Assembly: GCF_949987515.2 (NCBI RefSeq)
Contig: NC_082689.1
Location: 70,244,267-70,308,266 of the forward strand
Source of the DNA: Delphinus delphis
Taxonomy: Eukaryota; Chordata; Mammalia; Artiodactyla; Delphinidae
Direction: 5' to 3'
DNA: 64,000 nucleotides
Part shown: piece by piece, positions 37,701 through 51,500 of the stretch
How the letters are laid out: each line of letters begins with the position of its first letter
Numbering within the stretch: the stretch's first letter is position 1
The notes under the pieces: model-generated
The model's database searches: none
Seen by the model: only the letters and a program-made list of their open reading frames with translations
Told to the model about the DNA's origin: nothing
Program-made: the position numbers and the translations under genes

Positions 37701-39252
37701 AGCTTCTAAAAAACACACTGCAATATATCTGTAAAACAGATATTCCTTTTAAGTTATATTTTATACTTAATTTGTACTTTGTACGTCCAACAGAACTGGC
37801 CTCATGAAATGTGAAATGTTTATTTCTTCAATCAAATTACAAGAATCTATCCATGGTGTCCAATTAACTTTTAGGCAGAAGTTAAAAACAAACCTAATAC
37901 TATAATTTTACTTAGCTCATATGTGATAGTGTAGCTTCAAGGTTGCTTACTAATATATCAATTAATGTTTAATAAGACCCCCAAATAGCAACTGAAGACT
38001 TTGAGAGATATATTCTATATTTATTCTTCCAAGGTGGGACTTCTCATTAAGATGATTAGTAATTATGTCATTCAGTTCAATCTACATAGTGCCACATAAA
38101 ATAGGGAAAAGGCCAATAATTATATGATGCAATACATTACAGAATTTAAACAGTACTTACCCATTATAAGTGGTGAGAAGCGCAAGTTATAGATCCTCAG
38201 CACTTAATAAGGATTTAGAAATATTTTCACAATAAAAAATAAATCAGTTTCAACCAATAAAATTAATATTACTGTACATTACATCAAACCTTACCAGTTA
38301 CAGTGGCTGGTACATTAAGTTTGCTTAAGTGGTCTTTTTGTGCTTTGGCTAGCATGCATATTCTATGAAATTCTTCTTTCAGATCCCGGAAAGTCTTCTC
38401 TATATAACCTCTAAAAATAAATCAACATTTTAAAATGTAAGGCTATATCTTCAATTTTTAAAAATCATGATTGAATTTACATAGCACTTTTTAATGTATC
38501 ACAAAATAATTACTGAAAGGTTAAAGTTAAAGAAAAATCATTTAAAATTCCTAGAAAATGTTTCCTAAAACAACTTTAATATTTGGAGAGCCAGGTACAA
38601 AGTAAGTGATAAATTAAAGTTCTAATACATAAATGTAGCAAAGACTAGCATACCTACTTATTCATATATCACACTTATGCTGGCTGTCTCTTTCTTACAT
38701 TAGAAATTTCAGTGTATTGACTTTTTGTCCTCTGTGAACATCTTAAATAGAAAAAATTAAATATTCCTCACTTTGATAAGGTTAACATTAAGAGCCATCC
38801 ATATAAAACAATGTGGCCATAGTACTTGTTCTATTGATATAGGAGAACTTCAGAGAATTCAGTTTTTAGACCCATCTTTGCTATTAACTGTATGACTTAA
38901 TTAGGTCATTTTAACATGGAGGAGCCTTGAGTTGGTCTCTTCTAGTTTTGAAAGGCTGCTTTTTCTTACAATTGCTAAAAATTTAAAATATGTACATAAA
39001 AATATATTTCAATATTTATAATTTGTAGGGTTGGCAAAAAAGGATATAGAACTACCTTTCATGGAATAAAGGAATGCCAAGACTCCTTGGTGAAGTTTCT
39101 TTTCTTGGAGAAGAAACCTCTTGTCTTCTTACCTTAAAGATATAAAATGATTACCACTTTAAATTGCTTCTAAACTCAAATGAGAATGGGTTACCAGAAA
39201 ACACAATAGAAAATTTATCTTCCTCAATGAAAAATAAGTTTTGTTAGCTTAC

Positions 39253-39296
<44 letters not shown>

Positions 39297-42200
39297 TACA
39301 ATAGATTTTTTTTTCCCCAACGAGAACATTCAGGGAAAAAGGAAAATGAAAGTAGAAAAATAAGATGAAGACATGAAGTATTTCTGGTAACTTCTTCAAT
39401 TACTATTTCCAGTATTGCTAATTCAAGAAATTTCCTCAAATTCATATCTTGATGAAATTGCTACTCTGATCACCAAGCATCTGACATGACTAGAAACTTT
39501 AAGAAAAAATATCCGTGTGAGTTTACTTTTTTTTCCATTGTTGGCCTATACATTTAAATCAATGTCTTTGTATTTTGTTATAGATTCTTTGCTGAGAAAT
39601 GCGGCTGTATTAGAGGAATAAAGAAAACCAAGCTACAGCTCCTTAGCATTTAACAAACATTTTAAAGATAGTGCAATTATGTATTTAAGCTCCTTTAACA
39701 CAAGTTCCTGCCACCACCCTGTGGCTTCTACTGGTATTACATTCATCATGACACAAAAGTCAACATTTAGATTTTTAAAAAATCTTCAGTCATACCTAGA
39801 GAACTTTGTGTACCTTTTAAAACTACAAATTGATAAATCCAAATATTTGAAGAAGTCCTAATATTAATCAATCATTTATAATTCGGCCAAAACTGTGTAG
39901 GGTCTTATTTAAGTTCAAATTCAAACCAGTGTTTTTTATATTAGGTGACTTTTTAGATTTTATTCAGTTAAGGTCATTAAGCTCTTACTAAAATGGATGA
40001 TTTTACTTCATTGTTTCTTATCATCTGAGTACATCTCCCTTATAATCTTGCTTTTTAAAAGGTTCTTTCAATTTCTTAAGAGTCTTATTTGTTCTTTAGG
40101 GAAAAAACCTGATTCTAGTTTGTTTCTCTTAAAATTAGTATCTTCTCCAATTTCTTCAGTTTATTGCTCTACTTTTTCAGCTTTTTCTAAATACTAGTGT
40201 TTGCTTACCATTTCTAAAATAGTGTATTACTTTACAGTAATTAGTAAAATATAATCTTAGCAACCCAAACAATTATTTTTATATATTATGTCATTAGACT
40301 TAGGTAAAATAAAGATCATTTGCTGCTGCATACTTTCTGTCTGACAAATATTTAAGCCATGTCTTCTTCTGGATTAAAAGAGCTTTATTGAGCTTTATAA
40401 AGCAGTCATATCAAAAGACATTTTCACATTCACAGTTTGTTTTTAAAAGTGGTAGACAAGGCTTTTCTTTAGTGTTATGTGCAGTTAGAACACTCAATGG
40501 ATTTTAGTGTGGACTAGGAAAAAAGGCAACATTTTAAAGCTAACCAATCATTCAGGATGCTACAAGTATAAAAACAAACTCTTAAAAGGTTATATTATAT
40601 TAAATCTATAGCAACAAAATCAGAGAAGAAGTAATATTAAGAGAACAGAAACATTTGACAATTTAAGATATTAAATAAATAATAAAACAAGTGATTAATA
40701 GAGTAATTAATCTCCTTTTAAAATTTACTATTTGAAATTCTCAACATGAAATAAAAATATTCTATTAGGAGCTAGAAAGAACCAAAAAGAAGTGCTTCTG
40801 TAATTTTAGTCTGAAAATGAAGATAGTTACAGAAAACAGTAATGAAGACTACTCCGATTTTCAAAGTACTGATTTTGACATAAAGTAGGAATGATTGCTT
40901 CTGAAGTTAAAGAAGCCTAAAAACTAAGGGGTGGGGGGGGGTGGTGGGAAAGAGGTGAAGGAAAAGGCAGGAGAAGAATGATAACTTTTAGCTGGCTCGC
41001 CAAATAACGTATTGACTTACTTCTGCGATGTTAAGATTTCATAACCGGTGTGGGTGAATTTATCTGGAAAAGATTTCTTTCTTGTGTTGGCAGGGGGTAA
41101 AAGGAGGACTGACTTATTGAGGAATTTCTATGAAGTATCTAAACTAAGGACTTCAAGCTTCTTTGGGGTTAGGAACAGTTCTGCTTACTATCATTTTTGT
41201 TATCATTATTGAAGAGACATATTACTGATTGTACTGAGCAATGCACTGCACCTTCTATCATTTGCACCAAATAAGTCTATTGATATATTTCAAATGAAAG
41301 TTTTATGTCCCCACAACCTAAGAAAAAATTTCGAAAGAGACCGTAACATGTTAGTTCAAGAAAAAGCAAAGCAGTTCTCTGACATTTTGAAGTAGGGTTT
41401 ATCTAAAATGGGTATAGAATGTTAATATTATTTTCCACTGTAGCAATCGAACACAACTTTCTGAAAAAGATCATTTATTTTTTCAAAGGATTTAGGATTA
41501 GTATAGCTAACAGCAACTCCAACATTTTCCCCAGAAACTCAGACTTTCTTTTAAATGCTAAATGATCTTACCTAATGAAGACTACTCAGTTTGCTGAGCA
41601 TCCCAGAGAGTAAGTAAACGTTAAAAGAGATAATTTGTATTTTTCTATTTTCAAATATTATCCAGGTGGACCCCGCACTGCAGGAAGTTGAAGTTATTAC
41701 AACTTCAAATAAGAAAGCAAGAGAATTCTGAACATTATATTTTAGGAGATTTTAACATTAAATCATTCAACAAATGAATTTATTTTGAGGTACTAAAACT
41801 TAAAATACTTAACATTATAAACTGTTCCAAGTACTAGTTTGGAAATGGCGAACTTGTGGAATGAATACTGAAATAAGAGTTTTACACGTCGTACTTTTCA
41901 TTTACACTTCCAGTATGGCACTGGATAAGTCATTCAACTAAATCATTAAGATAAACCCATTTGAAGCAGTTGGAAGACGTTGTGAAATGATTCCTTAAAT
42001 TTCCTCTTATGTAAATTGGGAGAATTTGTTTTAGTGTAAATCAATTTAAGCTTCTCATAGATGTGTATTATATATAAAAAAGGTTCTGTTCAAGACTTAG
42101 TTGAATATGCAATGATATTTAAGAAGGAGAAAAAACAAAAAGTGGCTAATATTTAATTAGTCCAAAACCTTCTTATTCTTAATGCAGCAATAATGGGAAA

Positions 42201-42449
42201 TGTTTTTGTGTTGGAATCCAAGATCTGTTAGATACCAACATTTCTAAGAAAGAAATGTATATTTTCCCCAATGCCTGCCTTTTTAATATTTGGTACTAAA
42301 AGTGAAAGTTTTTTTTTTTTAATAAATCAATGTGAAAAATACAGAGATGATTCACAATAGCCAAGATATGAATTCAATCTAAGGGTCAGTTGATGATGGA
42401 TGAGTAGATAAAGAAAACGTGGTATATATACAATAGAATATTGTGTGTG

Positions 42450-42500
<51 letters not shown>

Positions 42501-45500
42501 TTTAAGGCCGAACACATCAGCTTTAAAAAAGAAGGAAATCCTGTCATTCGAGACAATATGGATGAACCTGAAGGACATTATGTTATGTAAAATAAGATAA
42601 GGCAGGCACAGAAAAACAAATATAGCATGATCTCACTTATATGTGGAACCTAAAGAAGTCAAACTCATAGAAGCAAAGTAGAACGGTGGTTGCCAGGGTT
42701 TGGGGGGTAGGGCAAGTGGGAAGATGTTGAGTACAAAGTTTCAGTCATGCAGATGGATAAATTCTGGAGATCTAGTGCATAGCATGGCAACTACAGTTAA
42801 TACTACTGTATTGTATACTTGAAATTTGCTAAGAGTATAAATCTTAAATGTTTTTACCACAATAAAAAAGAAAAATAACCATGTGAAGTGATGGATATGC
42901 TAATTAGATTGACTGTGGTAATCATTTCATAATGTATACATACATCAAAACATCATACTATACATTGTAAATATATAATATTTTTATTTGTCAATTTATA
43001 GCTCCAAAAAGCTAGGGGAGAAGAAGAAATGCAATAAAAATTTTTAATCAGAATCATGTTTTTTCTTAAAAATTTTAAGCAACTAAAGTCAGCAAAATTA
43101 AATTGAGTTATGGAACTTTTAAAGATGATTCAATTCAAATTCATTAATACCTCTCATATGGAAGGAATCTAAACTTTATTTATTTATTTATTTTGACATT
43201 GTACCAATTTATTTGATTGCCTGAAGCCATATACTTCAAAAGGAAATTAAAAACAGAAACGTTCTCTTCTTTATGGTATATAAGATAAAACAACCTCTTA
43301 GTTATTTTTTCCATTTTTTTTTCCAGAATCTAAACTTTAAAAGGCTAATACTGAATAAAGGTGGTAAGTCTTCAATGATACATATTTAACCTATAGCAAT
43401 GACTATCGCTTTATTCCAGGGTTCACATCAAAGATTCTCTCTAAAATTTAGTTGAGATCCTTTCATGCAAAAGGAATATTTATTTTCAGGTGGCTCAGGC
43501 AACTGAGTGTAGCCAATATTTGATTTCATTTCTGAGATTATGCTTTTAAAACAGAAAAGAGCTATGTTCTTACTTGGAACAATGTCAACCAAGAAGTTAG
43601 CCCAGGTGAAATGGCATGGATTAGTAAAGGTAATATAAACTGTGGAATAGTTATAAATACTAACTTAATAAAATTTATTACAGAAAAAGAAAAAATGAGT
43701 AGTGGAAAAAGAAAGTGAAAATAAGGTATCACTTAGATTTTTGAAACTAAGAATGAAATGTTAAAGGAGAAACTGAGGTTGAATTTACCAGTTTTAGATA
43801 TATTGAAACAAAATGTTACAGTGAAGTCAAGCATTGAATATGGCTGAATTAGGGAGAAAGTGAAAAAAGGGCTGAGAAAGTGAAGAGCTTAAGGTAGAAA
43901 ATAGGAACAGAAAAAAGTTACAAGAGATTTGATAAGAATATAAAAGCATATTAAAAAAGAAGTTTGAGGACAAAAGGTAATTTAAAAAAATACACAGAAA
44001 TTGTATTTATAAGAACTTATGGCCATGTGAAATCTGTGGTTCTGTCACCCTCAATAATATTACTGAAAATCTAGAAAAGCAAGAGGAACACAAATCCTAG
44101 GAGCCTTGTCTGTTCCGCATGACACAGTGTGCTAGGCAAATCCACTGCCAGTGCGGGAACAATTCCAGGGCAAAATGGGATCCATCCCAGAGTTCTGAAG
44201 GAAGAGGCAAGAAAATAAACAATATAAAAATAAAATTAAATATCCCAATTACTTCCAAGTTCTTTACAAGGTTTTGGTTTAACGTAAATCCCCCAAAACT
44301 TCTATCAATTCAATGTTACAATAAAACATTAAAAAAAAAGTTATCTTTCTGATTAATTTTCTTAATAGGAAGAAGTATCTAATTGTGGGAATGCCTTTTC
44401 ATGCAAAATAGAGAAATAACGTAAGTGACTAATTTTAAAAAGTAAGGTTTCCCATACTTCCTTCACCCCTTCTCTGAACACTACTTTAAAATGAAATGAT
44501 TTGGGAAAATCCTTTTCATTAACTACTACTTTTTTGTCATAACACTACCATGGTGAACAGAAAATATCTTCATGAAAATAGTTGTTATTTAAGCAATTTG
44601 CACATATTAATTATTTAACTAAATCCACATAATCTTGTGAATTAAGTACTTTAATTTGATTTTAAAGTTCACTATAGTTACTAAGGGTCTGGAGAGATCA
44701 AATATTTGTCTACAGTCTAGTAGGTGGAGTAGCTGCCACTGGAACCCAAGCCTTACTGCCTCAGGCTCTTAACCTCTCAGTTTACAGGTCCCGACTGCTA
44801 GAGAAGTGAAGTAGTAGGGTTACCTAGCATGGTGAGGAAGATACAGAAGGGTAACATTTACACATTGCACCAATGCAAACTACTTTTAAGACTCTAAAAC
44901 CTGTCTGTAATACAACAAATATATTTCTCAGTGAGGCATAGTTATAAGCCAAGTTTTGATGTTTAAATACTGCCTGGGGAATGGCCTTTGGTATGGCCCT
45001 TTTTGTGCTCAAGAATGTCCAAGAAGAAATTTACACCCCAAAATCACCCTAGATAGACTTACTCAAGTTCTGCCAAACCAGTTTACGTGTTAACAGAGGC
45101 AATTTGGCAATAGCTTCTTAACCAGAATTTCACAGTTTAAGTATTTCTCAGACTTGTCATTAAAAGTTAACCATTTGACAAAGCATGACAGTGGAGTACC
45201 TTACTGTTAATGCTATCCTCTCGAAACCTTAATTCTCTTCCTGCCTTCCTAACTACCTCCTAATAGATGACTGGGCATAGTTATAGTAGCTGACTTAAAA
45301 TCTTTGTCTGATAATCTCAATATCTGCATCATCTCAGGGTTGGTATCTGTTCCCTTGAAACTGGGTCATATTTTCTTGACTCGCCATATGTTGAATAATT
45401 TTGGACTGTACCCAGAACATTGTGAATATTATGTTGGGGAGATATTCGGTTATATGGTGCCAAAGAGTGTTGATGTTTTTGTTTTTGCAGGAAATTAAGT

Positions 45501-48500
45501 TGGTTAGACTCAGACTCCAAACTGTCACTCCTCTGAAGAGCAGCAGCTCAGATCTCAGTTCATTCCTTTATGCTTCAGCTGCAAACTGCTTTCAGTTTGC
45601 CCACACATCCTTGGTTTTAGGGAGAGCCAGAGACGGGCTGAGTTTAAACACAGAACTTCAGGTTTACTTTCTCTGGCTCTCTCCTTTATGGGGCTCCTTC
45701 CTTCTCTGGTGACTGTGGTTATTCTGGGACCATTTTCCTTTCTGCTTCTTCCAGCCAGAATGGTGGTGGGCTTTCAATTGGAATTTTAGCCACTGGAATT
45801 GTGGCCACCCTCAGGACAAAACCACAGAAAACTCGGAATCTCCCATTAGTGACAGTACTTCACAGTAGTGAGCAGCTCCTCCTTCTTGAGACCTTTTTGG
45901 CTACCAGTATAATATTTAGGTTTTCTTTTTGAGTTTTGGTGTTTTCATTGGTCCCTGTTCTTCTTAGACTAAAAATGTAGGCATTCTCTAAGGTTCACAC
46001 ATGGGTACACTGTTCTTCCCTCATTATACACCTTTCTCTTATTGTTCATTCTCGTGTTAAGTCTATTGAGTATTCATTTCCTAAAGTCTGTATCTTCAGG
46101 CCCACCCTCTCTCTTGATAGCCACTCTCAATTCTCTTTCAATCCAATATATTTTCACTTGTTCTGCTGTCTATAGTAGAGCACCACATTTTAAAATATAA
46201 CATAATCAGGGGCTTCCCGGGTGGTCCAGTGGTGAAGAATCCGCCTTACAATGCAGGGGACATGGGTTTGATCCCTGGTCAGGGAACTAAGATCCCACAT
46301 GCCGCGGGGCAACTATCCCACGTACCACAACTACTAAGCTCATGCGCCTCAACTAGAGAGCCTGCGTGACGAAAACTGTGGAGCCCATGCGCCCTGGAGC
46401 CTGCGTGCCACAACTACAGGGCCCACGCACCCTGGAACCTGCGCGCCACAACTAGACAGAAGCCCACGCGCCGCAACAAAGAGCCCGCGCCACAATGAAG
46501 ACCCGATGCAGCCATAAATAAATAAATAAATAAAAATAAATATTAAAAAAAATTAAAAATAAACCCAATCACCTCTTCCTCAAATCTGGTTCACACTTCT
46601 AATCTTCATTTTCCTTTGTTAATGCAAGGCCATTCTCCTTAAAATAAAAAAATCTTAGGGAAAGATAAAACCTTCAAGAAACTGAGATTAAGCATTCCTA
46701 GAATAGCAAAATTCAAAACAAAACTAGGGGTCTGATAAAGGGCTACCAACTTTTTACTTTGCCAAGAAAAAACTTAGTAAAAACAACTAACTATAAAGAT
46801 CTATTATCTTCTTCATGTAAAAGAGAAATGGACATTTATCAAAAAAGTAGAAGGGAGAGTTTTTGTTGTTTTTTTTTTGCGGTACGCGGGCCTCTCACTG
46901 TTGTGGCCTCTCCCGTTGCGGAGCACAGGCTCCGGACGCGCAGGCTCAGCGGCCATGGCTCACGGGCCCAGCCGCTCCACGGCATGTGGGATCTTCCCGG
47001 ACCGCGGCACGAACCCGTGTCCCCTGCATCGGCAGGCGGACTCTCAACCACTGCGCCACCAGGGAAGTCCCGAAGGGAGAGTTTTAGATTCAGCTTTATT
47101 AAAAAGTTTTCACTCTGTCCTCAGGACAAGATGAGAAACAAGAGCCGGGGACAAGAACAGGGATTCTGTGGCTGCAGCATGGGGAAAGAGGAGGAAGAGA
47201 AAATGTTCAAATCAGCAGGAGCAAGAAGGAAAGCAACATTTACTGTGGCCACTGGCCATCCAGCAGGAATACATTCTAGGTGACACTTTCAGGGAATCTG
47301 GACAAGTCAGTGACCTCCTGCACATCATTATTTGGATGAAATGTAGAGGGAAACATGCTGCCTTAATGTTAAATAGTTAAGAGCAATTAGAGGTCGTAAT
47401 AACGGTGGGTAAACCCATCCAATAAGGAATATAAAAATCACACCACTATTGATAAGCATAACAGGAGAGAGAAAATAAAAGATACCCATCTTGGAATTAT
47501 TTGGTTTTCCAAAAGGAACTTACCAGAGAAGAAAAAAAAAATCATAGTTTAATGACTTACAGAATGCCTGGGAACTACCTTACAATAATTTTATCAGGAT
47601 TCTAGGATCTATCTATTTATCTTAGAGCCGAGTATCAAGTGTATGGAAAGATGTCTAATTGGCAAAGAAAAAAAATCTTTCAGGTAAAAAAGCTTTCATA
47701 ACATGGCAAGAGTGCCTTAAGCAAGCAACAAAGACACTGAAAGAACACAGCATATTACATGCAAATGATAAATTAGGTGTGACCTCCCCATCTCTCCCCC
47801 ATCAAATTCTAGCAATATCTTAAAGGGGACTACAAATTCAATAAGAGTTGTTAAAATACAATATTGGGAAAAGTGCTAGCTAGAGATTCTATGGTAAAAT
47901 GAAGCTAAGTAGTTTTTTTTTTTTTTTTTTTTTTCTTTTTGGCCACGTTACGTAGCTTGCGGTATCTTAGTTCCCCAACCAGGATTGAACCTGGGCCCTC
48001 AGCAGTGAAAGTGTGGAGTCCTAACCACTGGACCACCAGGGAATTCCCGCTAAGTAGTTTTCTTACTGTTGATTTTGGATCCTATAATACATTCTTGTGC
48101 CTTTAAAAATTACCACGAAGAATACATACTATGCAACATTTCACAAGTCTAGGGTTCTGTGGAATAGCTCAAGAAATGCATCAGGCACCACACCAGCTTT
48201 TAACAGCATAATGCAACCCTTTGCATGCACAGGCATCCATTTGGGTCCACCCTGTGTCCCCCACCATGAGACCAATGCAAATATAATGCTCTAGCTGCTT
48301 GCTGTTCTATAAATAACAGAGATCTTTTTTACTCTGATCCAGGAGCCTCATGTCTTCTTCCACCATCCATGAAGTTATAACTTATTAGCTTGTAGGTAGG
48401 GTAAAATCAAACCCCAGACCCTGAAACTCATGGGGTCAACAACTGTCACAGTAGTATTAAATATTATTTGCCTTTTTTTTTTTTTTACTGTGTTGGCATT

Positions 48501-51500
48501 TATACTGATGATACAAAAGCAATGGCGAGTAAAACTGCTGGTGCCTGGGTATGACCAAGGCCATGTTACCAAACTGTACTCATTGTATTCTTCAATGCCG
48601 TATACTCGATCAAAAAGGAAGCCAGTTTCACCTAAGAATATCCTTGATGATGACATAGTAAAAACTATTAACTTTATTGAATTTTGATCCCAAGCTAACA
48701 TTTTTTAGTATTCTGTGTGACAAAATGTGAAATATACACAAAGGACTTCTATTTCATACTGAAGTACAGGGGGAAAAACACTTGTGCAAGTGTTCGAGCT
48801 GCAAGTTGAACTAGTCACTTTTTTAATGGAATGCCATTTTCACTTGAAAGCATGATTATCATGCAAGCTATGGTTATTCAGACATTTTCTCAAAAGCAAA
48901 TGAAGCTAGCTTCCCACTTTAAGGAAAACAACTGAAAAGATTTGTTGTTTACGAAAAAATTTAAGTTTTCAAGTGCAAATTTTGGAAAACTTCTGTTATA
49001 ATAATCTTGACAGCTGCCCAGTATAAAGACTTTTCTGATGAGATCAGTGATGATGTTAAATGTGAGTTAAAATATTATATCATGAAATAAGTCAATATTT
49101 GGAAGTTGTGCATAGCTCCCTGAACTGGTATTTTCCAAATGACCAATTCATGATGCTACAAAATCATACATAAGTAAAAGACACATTCGAAGTACAAGAC
49201 AGACCGATGGCTTTTAATGTACCAGAAGAGTTCACTGGTTTCAGCTTTCATACTGCAGCTAACATTAAGAAATTACCACTTGCCAAGTTTTGGTATAGTA
49301 TCAAAGGAAAATATCTACAATTTCTAAAAAGGTTATTAAAATACTCTTCCCTTTCCCAACTACGTATCTGTGTGAAGCTGGATTTTCTTCATGTAATTCC
49401 ACCAACCAAACAAACAAAAAAAACCCCCCACAACCCGCCCCCCTCCAAACCACCCACCACAACATATCACAACAGATCAAATGCAAAAAGCATTTCTAAC
49501 CAAAAAACAAATACCTTTTTTTTTTTTGGCCACGCCATGCGGCATGTGGGATCTTAGTTTCCTGACCAGGGATCAAAACTTCACCCCCTGCATTGGAAGC
49601 GCAGAGTCTTAACCACTGGACCGCCAGGGAAGTATGAAGAAACAAATATCTTTAAAACAGATTTTGAGAACTTTTAGGATGACAGATTATAATATATTAA
49701 TAAGAGAAACTAGATTGATTTGGAGGGCTAGCCCCAACCTACTGAGGTTGAAAAAACAGCCTTTCAGGCCTTGGTCAAGATAAATCACGGAAGAACAGAA
49801 TACAGTAACTCTGTTTAGTGGGCTCTGGAGAAGAGTAGAAAAAAGAAAAATGGGAAATGTGAGAAAGGGTACAGAAAGGGGAAATAAGGGGAGAAATACC
49901 ATATTAGAGCTATTTAAATCTTCTTAGAAGCCAGGGAAGAGGATTTAAAAAGTGATATGCCACTTCTCGTTTTCTTCTCCCCTCAAAAATTATTTCTAGT
50001 GTAATAACAAAGCAAAAACTAAAATTATGTATTAAATTAAAAAACAGAGACTCACCAAGATTAACATACAGAAATCTGTTGCATTTCTTTACACTAACAA
50101 TGAAGTATCAGAAATGGAAAGTAAAAGAACAATCCCTTTTAAAATCCCATCAAGGGGACTTGCCTGGTGGCGCAGTGGTTAAGAATCTGCCTGCCAATGC
50201 AGGGGACACGGGTTCAAGCCCTGGTCCAGGAAGATCCCACATGCCATGGAGCAACTAAGCCTGTGTGCCACAATTACTGAGCCTGCGCTCTAGAGCCCAC
50301 GAGCCACAACTACTGAGCCCGCGTGTCACAACTACTGCAGCCCGTGTGCCTAGAGACTGTGCTCTGCAGCAAAGAGAAGCCACTGAAATAAGAAGCCCAC
50401 ACACCGCAACAAAGAGTAGCCCCTGCTCGCCGCAACTAGAGAAAGCCCGCGCACAGCAACGAAGACCCAACACAGCCAATAAATAAATAAATTTATTTAA
50501 AAAAAAATTGCATCCAAAAATAAATAAAATACTTAGAAATAAATCTGAGCAAGGAGGTGAAAAGACTTATAGCTGAGAACTACAAAACACTGATAAAGGA
50601 CACTGTAGATGATTCAAGGAAACGGAAGGATATTCCATGCTCTTGGATTAGAAAAATTAATATTGTTAAAGTGGCCATACTACTCAAAGCAATCTACAGA
50701 TTTAATGTGATCCCTATCAAATTACCCACGATATTTTTCACAGAACTAGAACAAACAATCCTAAAATTTATATGGAAACATAAAAGACCCAAAATTGCCA
50801 ACACTATCCTGAGGAAAAAGACCAAACCTGGAGGTATAACCCTCCCAGACTTCAGACAATACTACAAAGCTACAGTAATTAAAACAGCATGGTATTGGCA
50901 CAAAAACAGACATATGGAACAGAACAGAGAGCCCATAAATAAACCCACACACTACGGTCAATTTATCTCTGACAAAGGAGGCAAGAATATAGAATGGAGA
51001 AGAGACAGTTTCTTCAGCAAGTGGTTCTGGGAAAGCTAGATAGAAATCAATGAAGTTAGAGCACACCCTCACACCATACACAAAAATAAACTCAAAATGG
51101 CTTAAAGACTTAAATATAAGACATGACACCATAAAACTCCTAGAAGAGAACATAGGTAAAACATTCTCCAACATAAATCATACCAATGTTTTCTTAGGTC
51201 AGTCTCCCAAGGAAATAGAAATAAGAGCAAAAATAAACAAATGGGGCCTAATCAAACTTATAAGCTTTTGCAAAGCAAAGGAAAGCATAAAAAAAATGAA
51301 AAGACAACCTACAGACTGGGAGAAAATCTTTGCAAATGATGCGACCAACAAGGGCTTAATTTCCAAAATATACGAATAGCTCATACAACTCAGTAACAGA
51401 AAAAAAAAAAAAAAACCCAATCAAAATATGGGCAGAAGACCTAAATAGACATTTAACCAAAGAAGAGGTAAGATGGCCACCAGGCACATGAAAAGATGCT

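Larger units (their letters stand above)
32811..38294 (-). other. TANK: TANK intron (5.5 kb)
   Basis: Contains a CHR-1 SINE, an L2 end and a MIR, listed separately. The remainder is AT-rich with nothing recognised. Confidence 0.85.

Noticed and set aside
46759..47283. 174-codon open frame
   Set aside because: The central part is a CHR SINE in reverse; the ends are unrelated intronic sequence.
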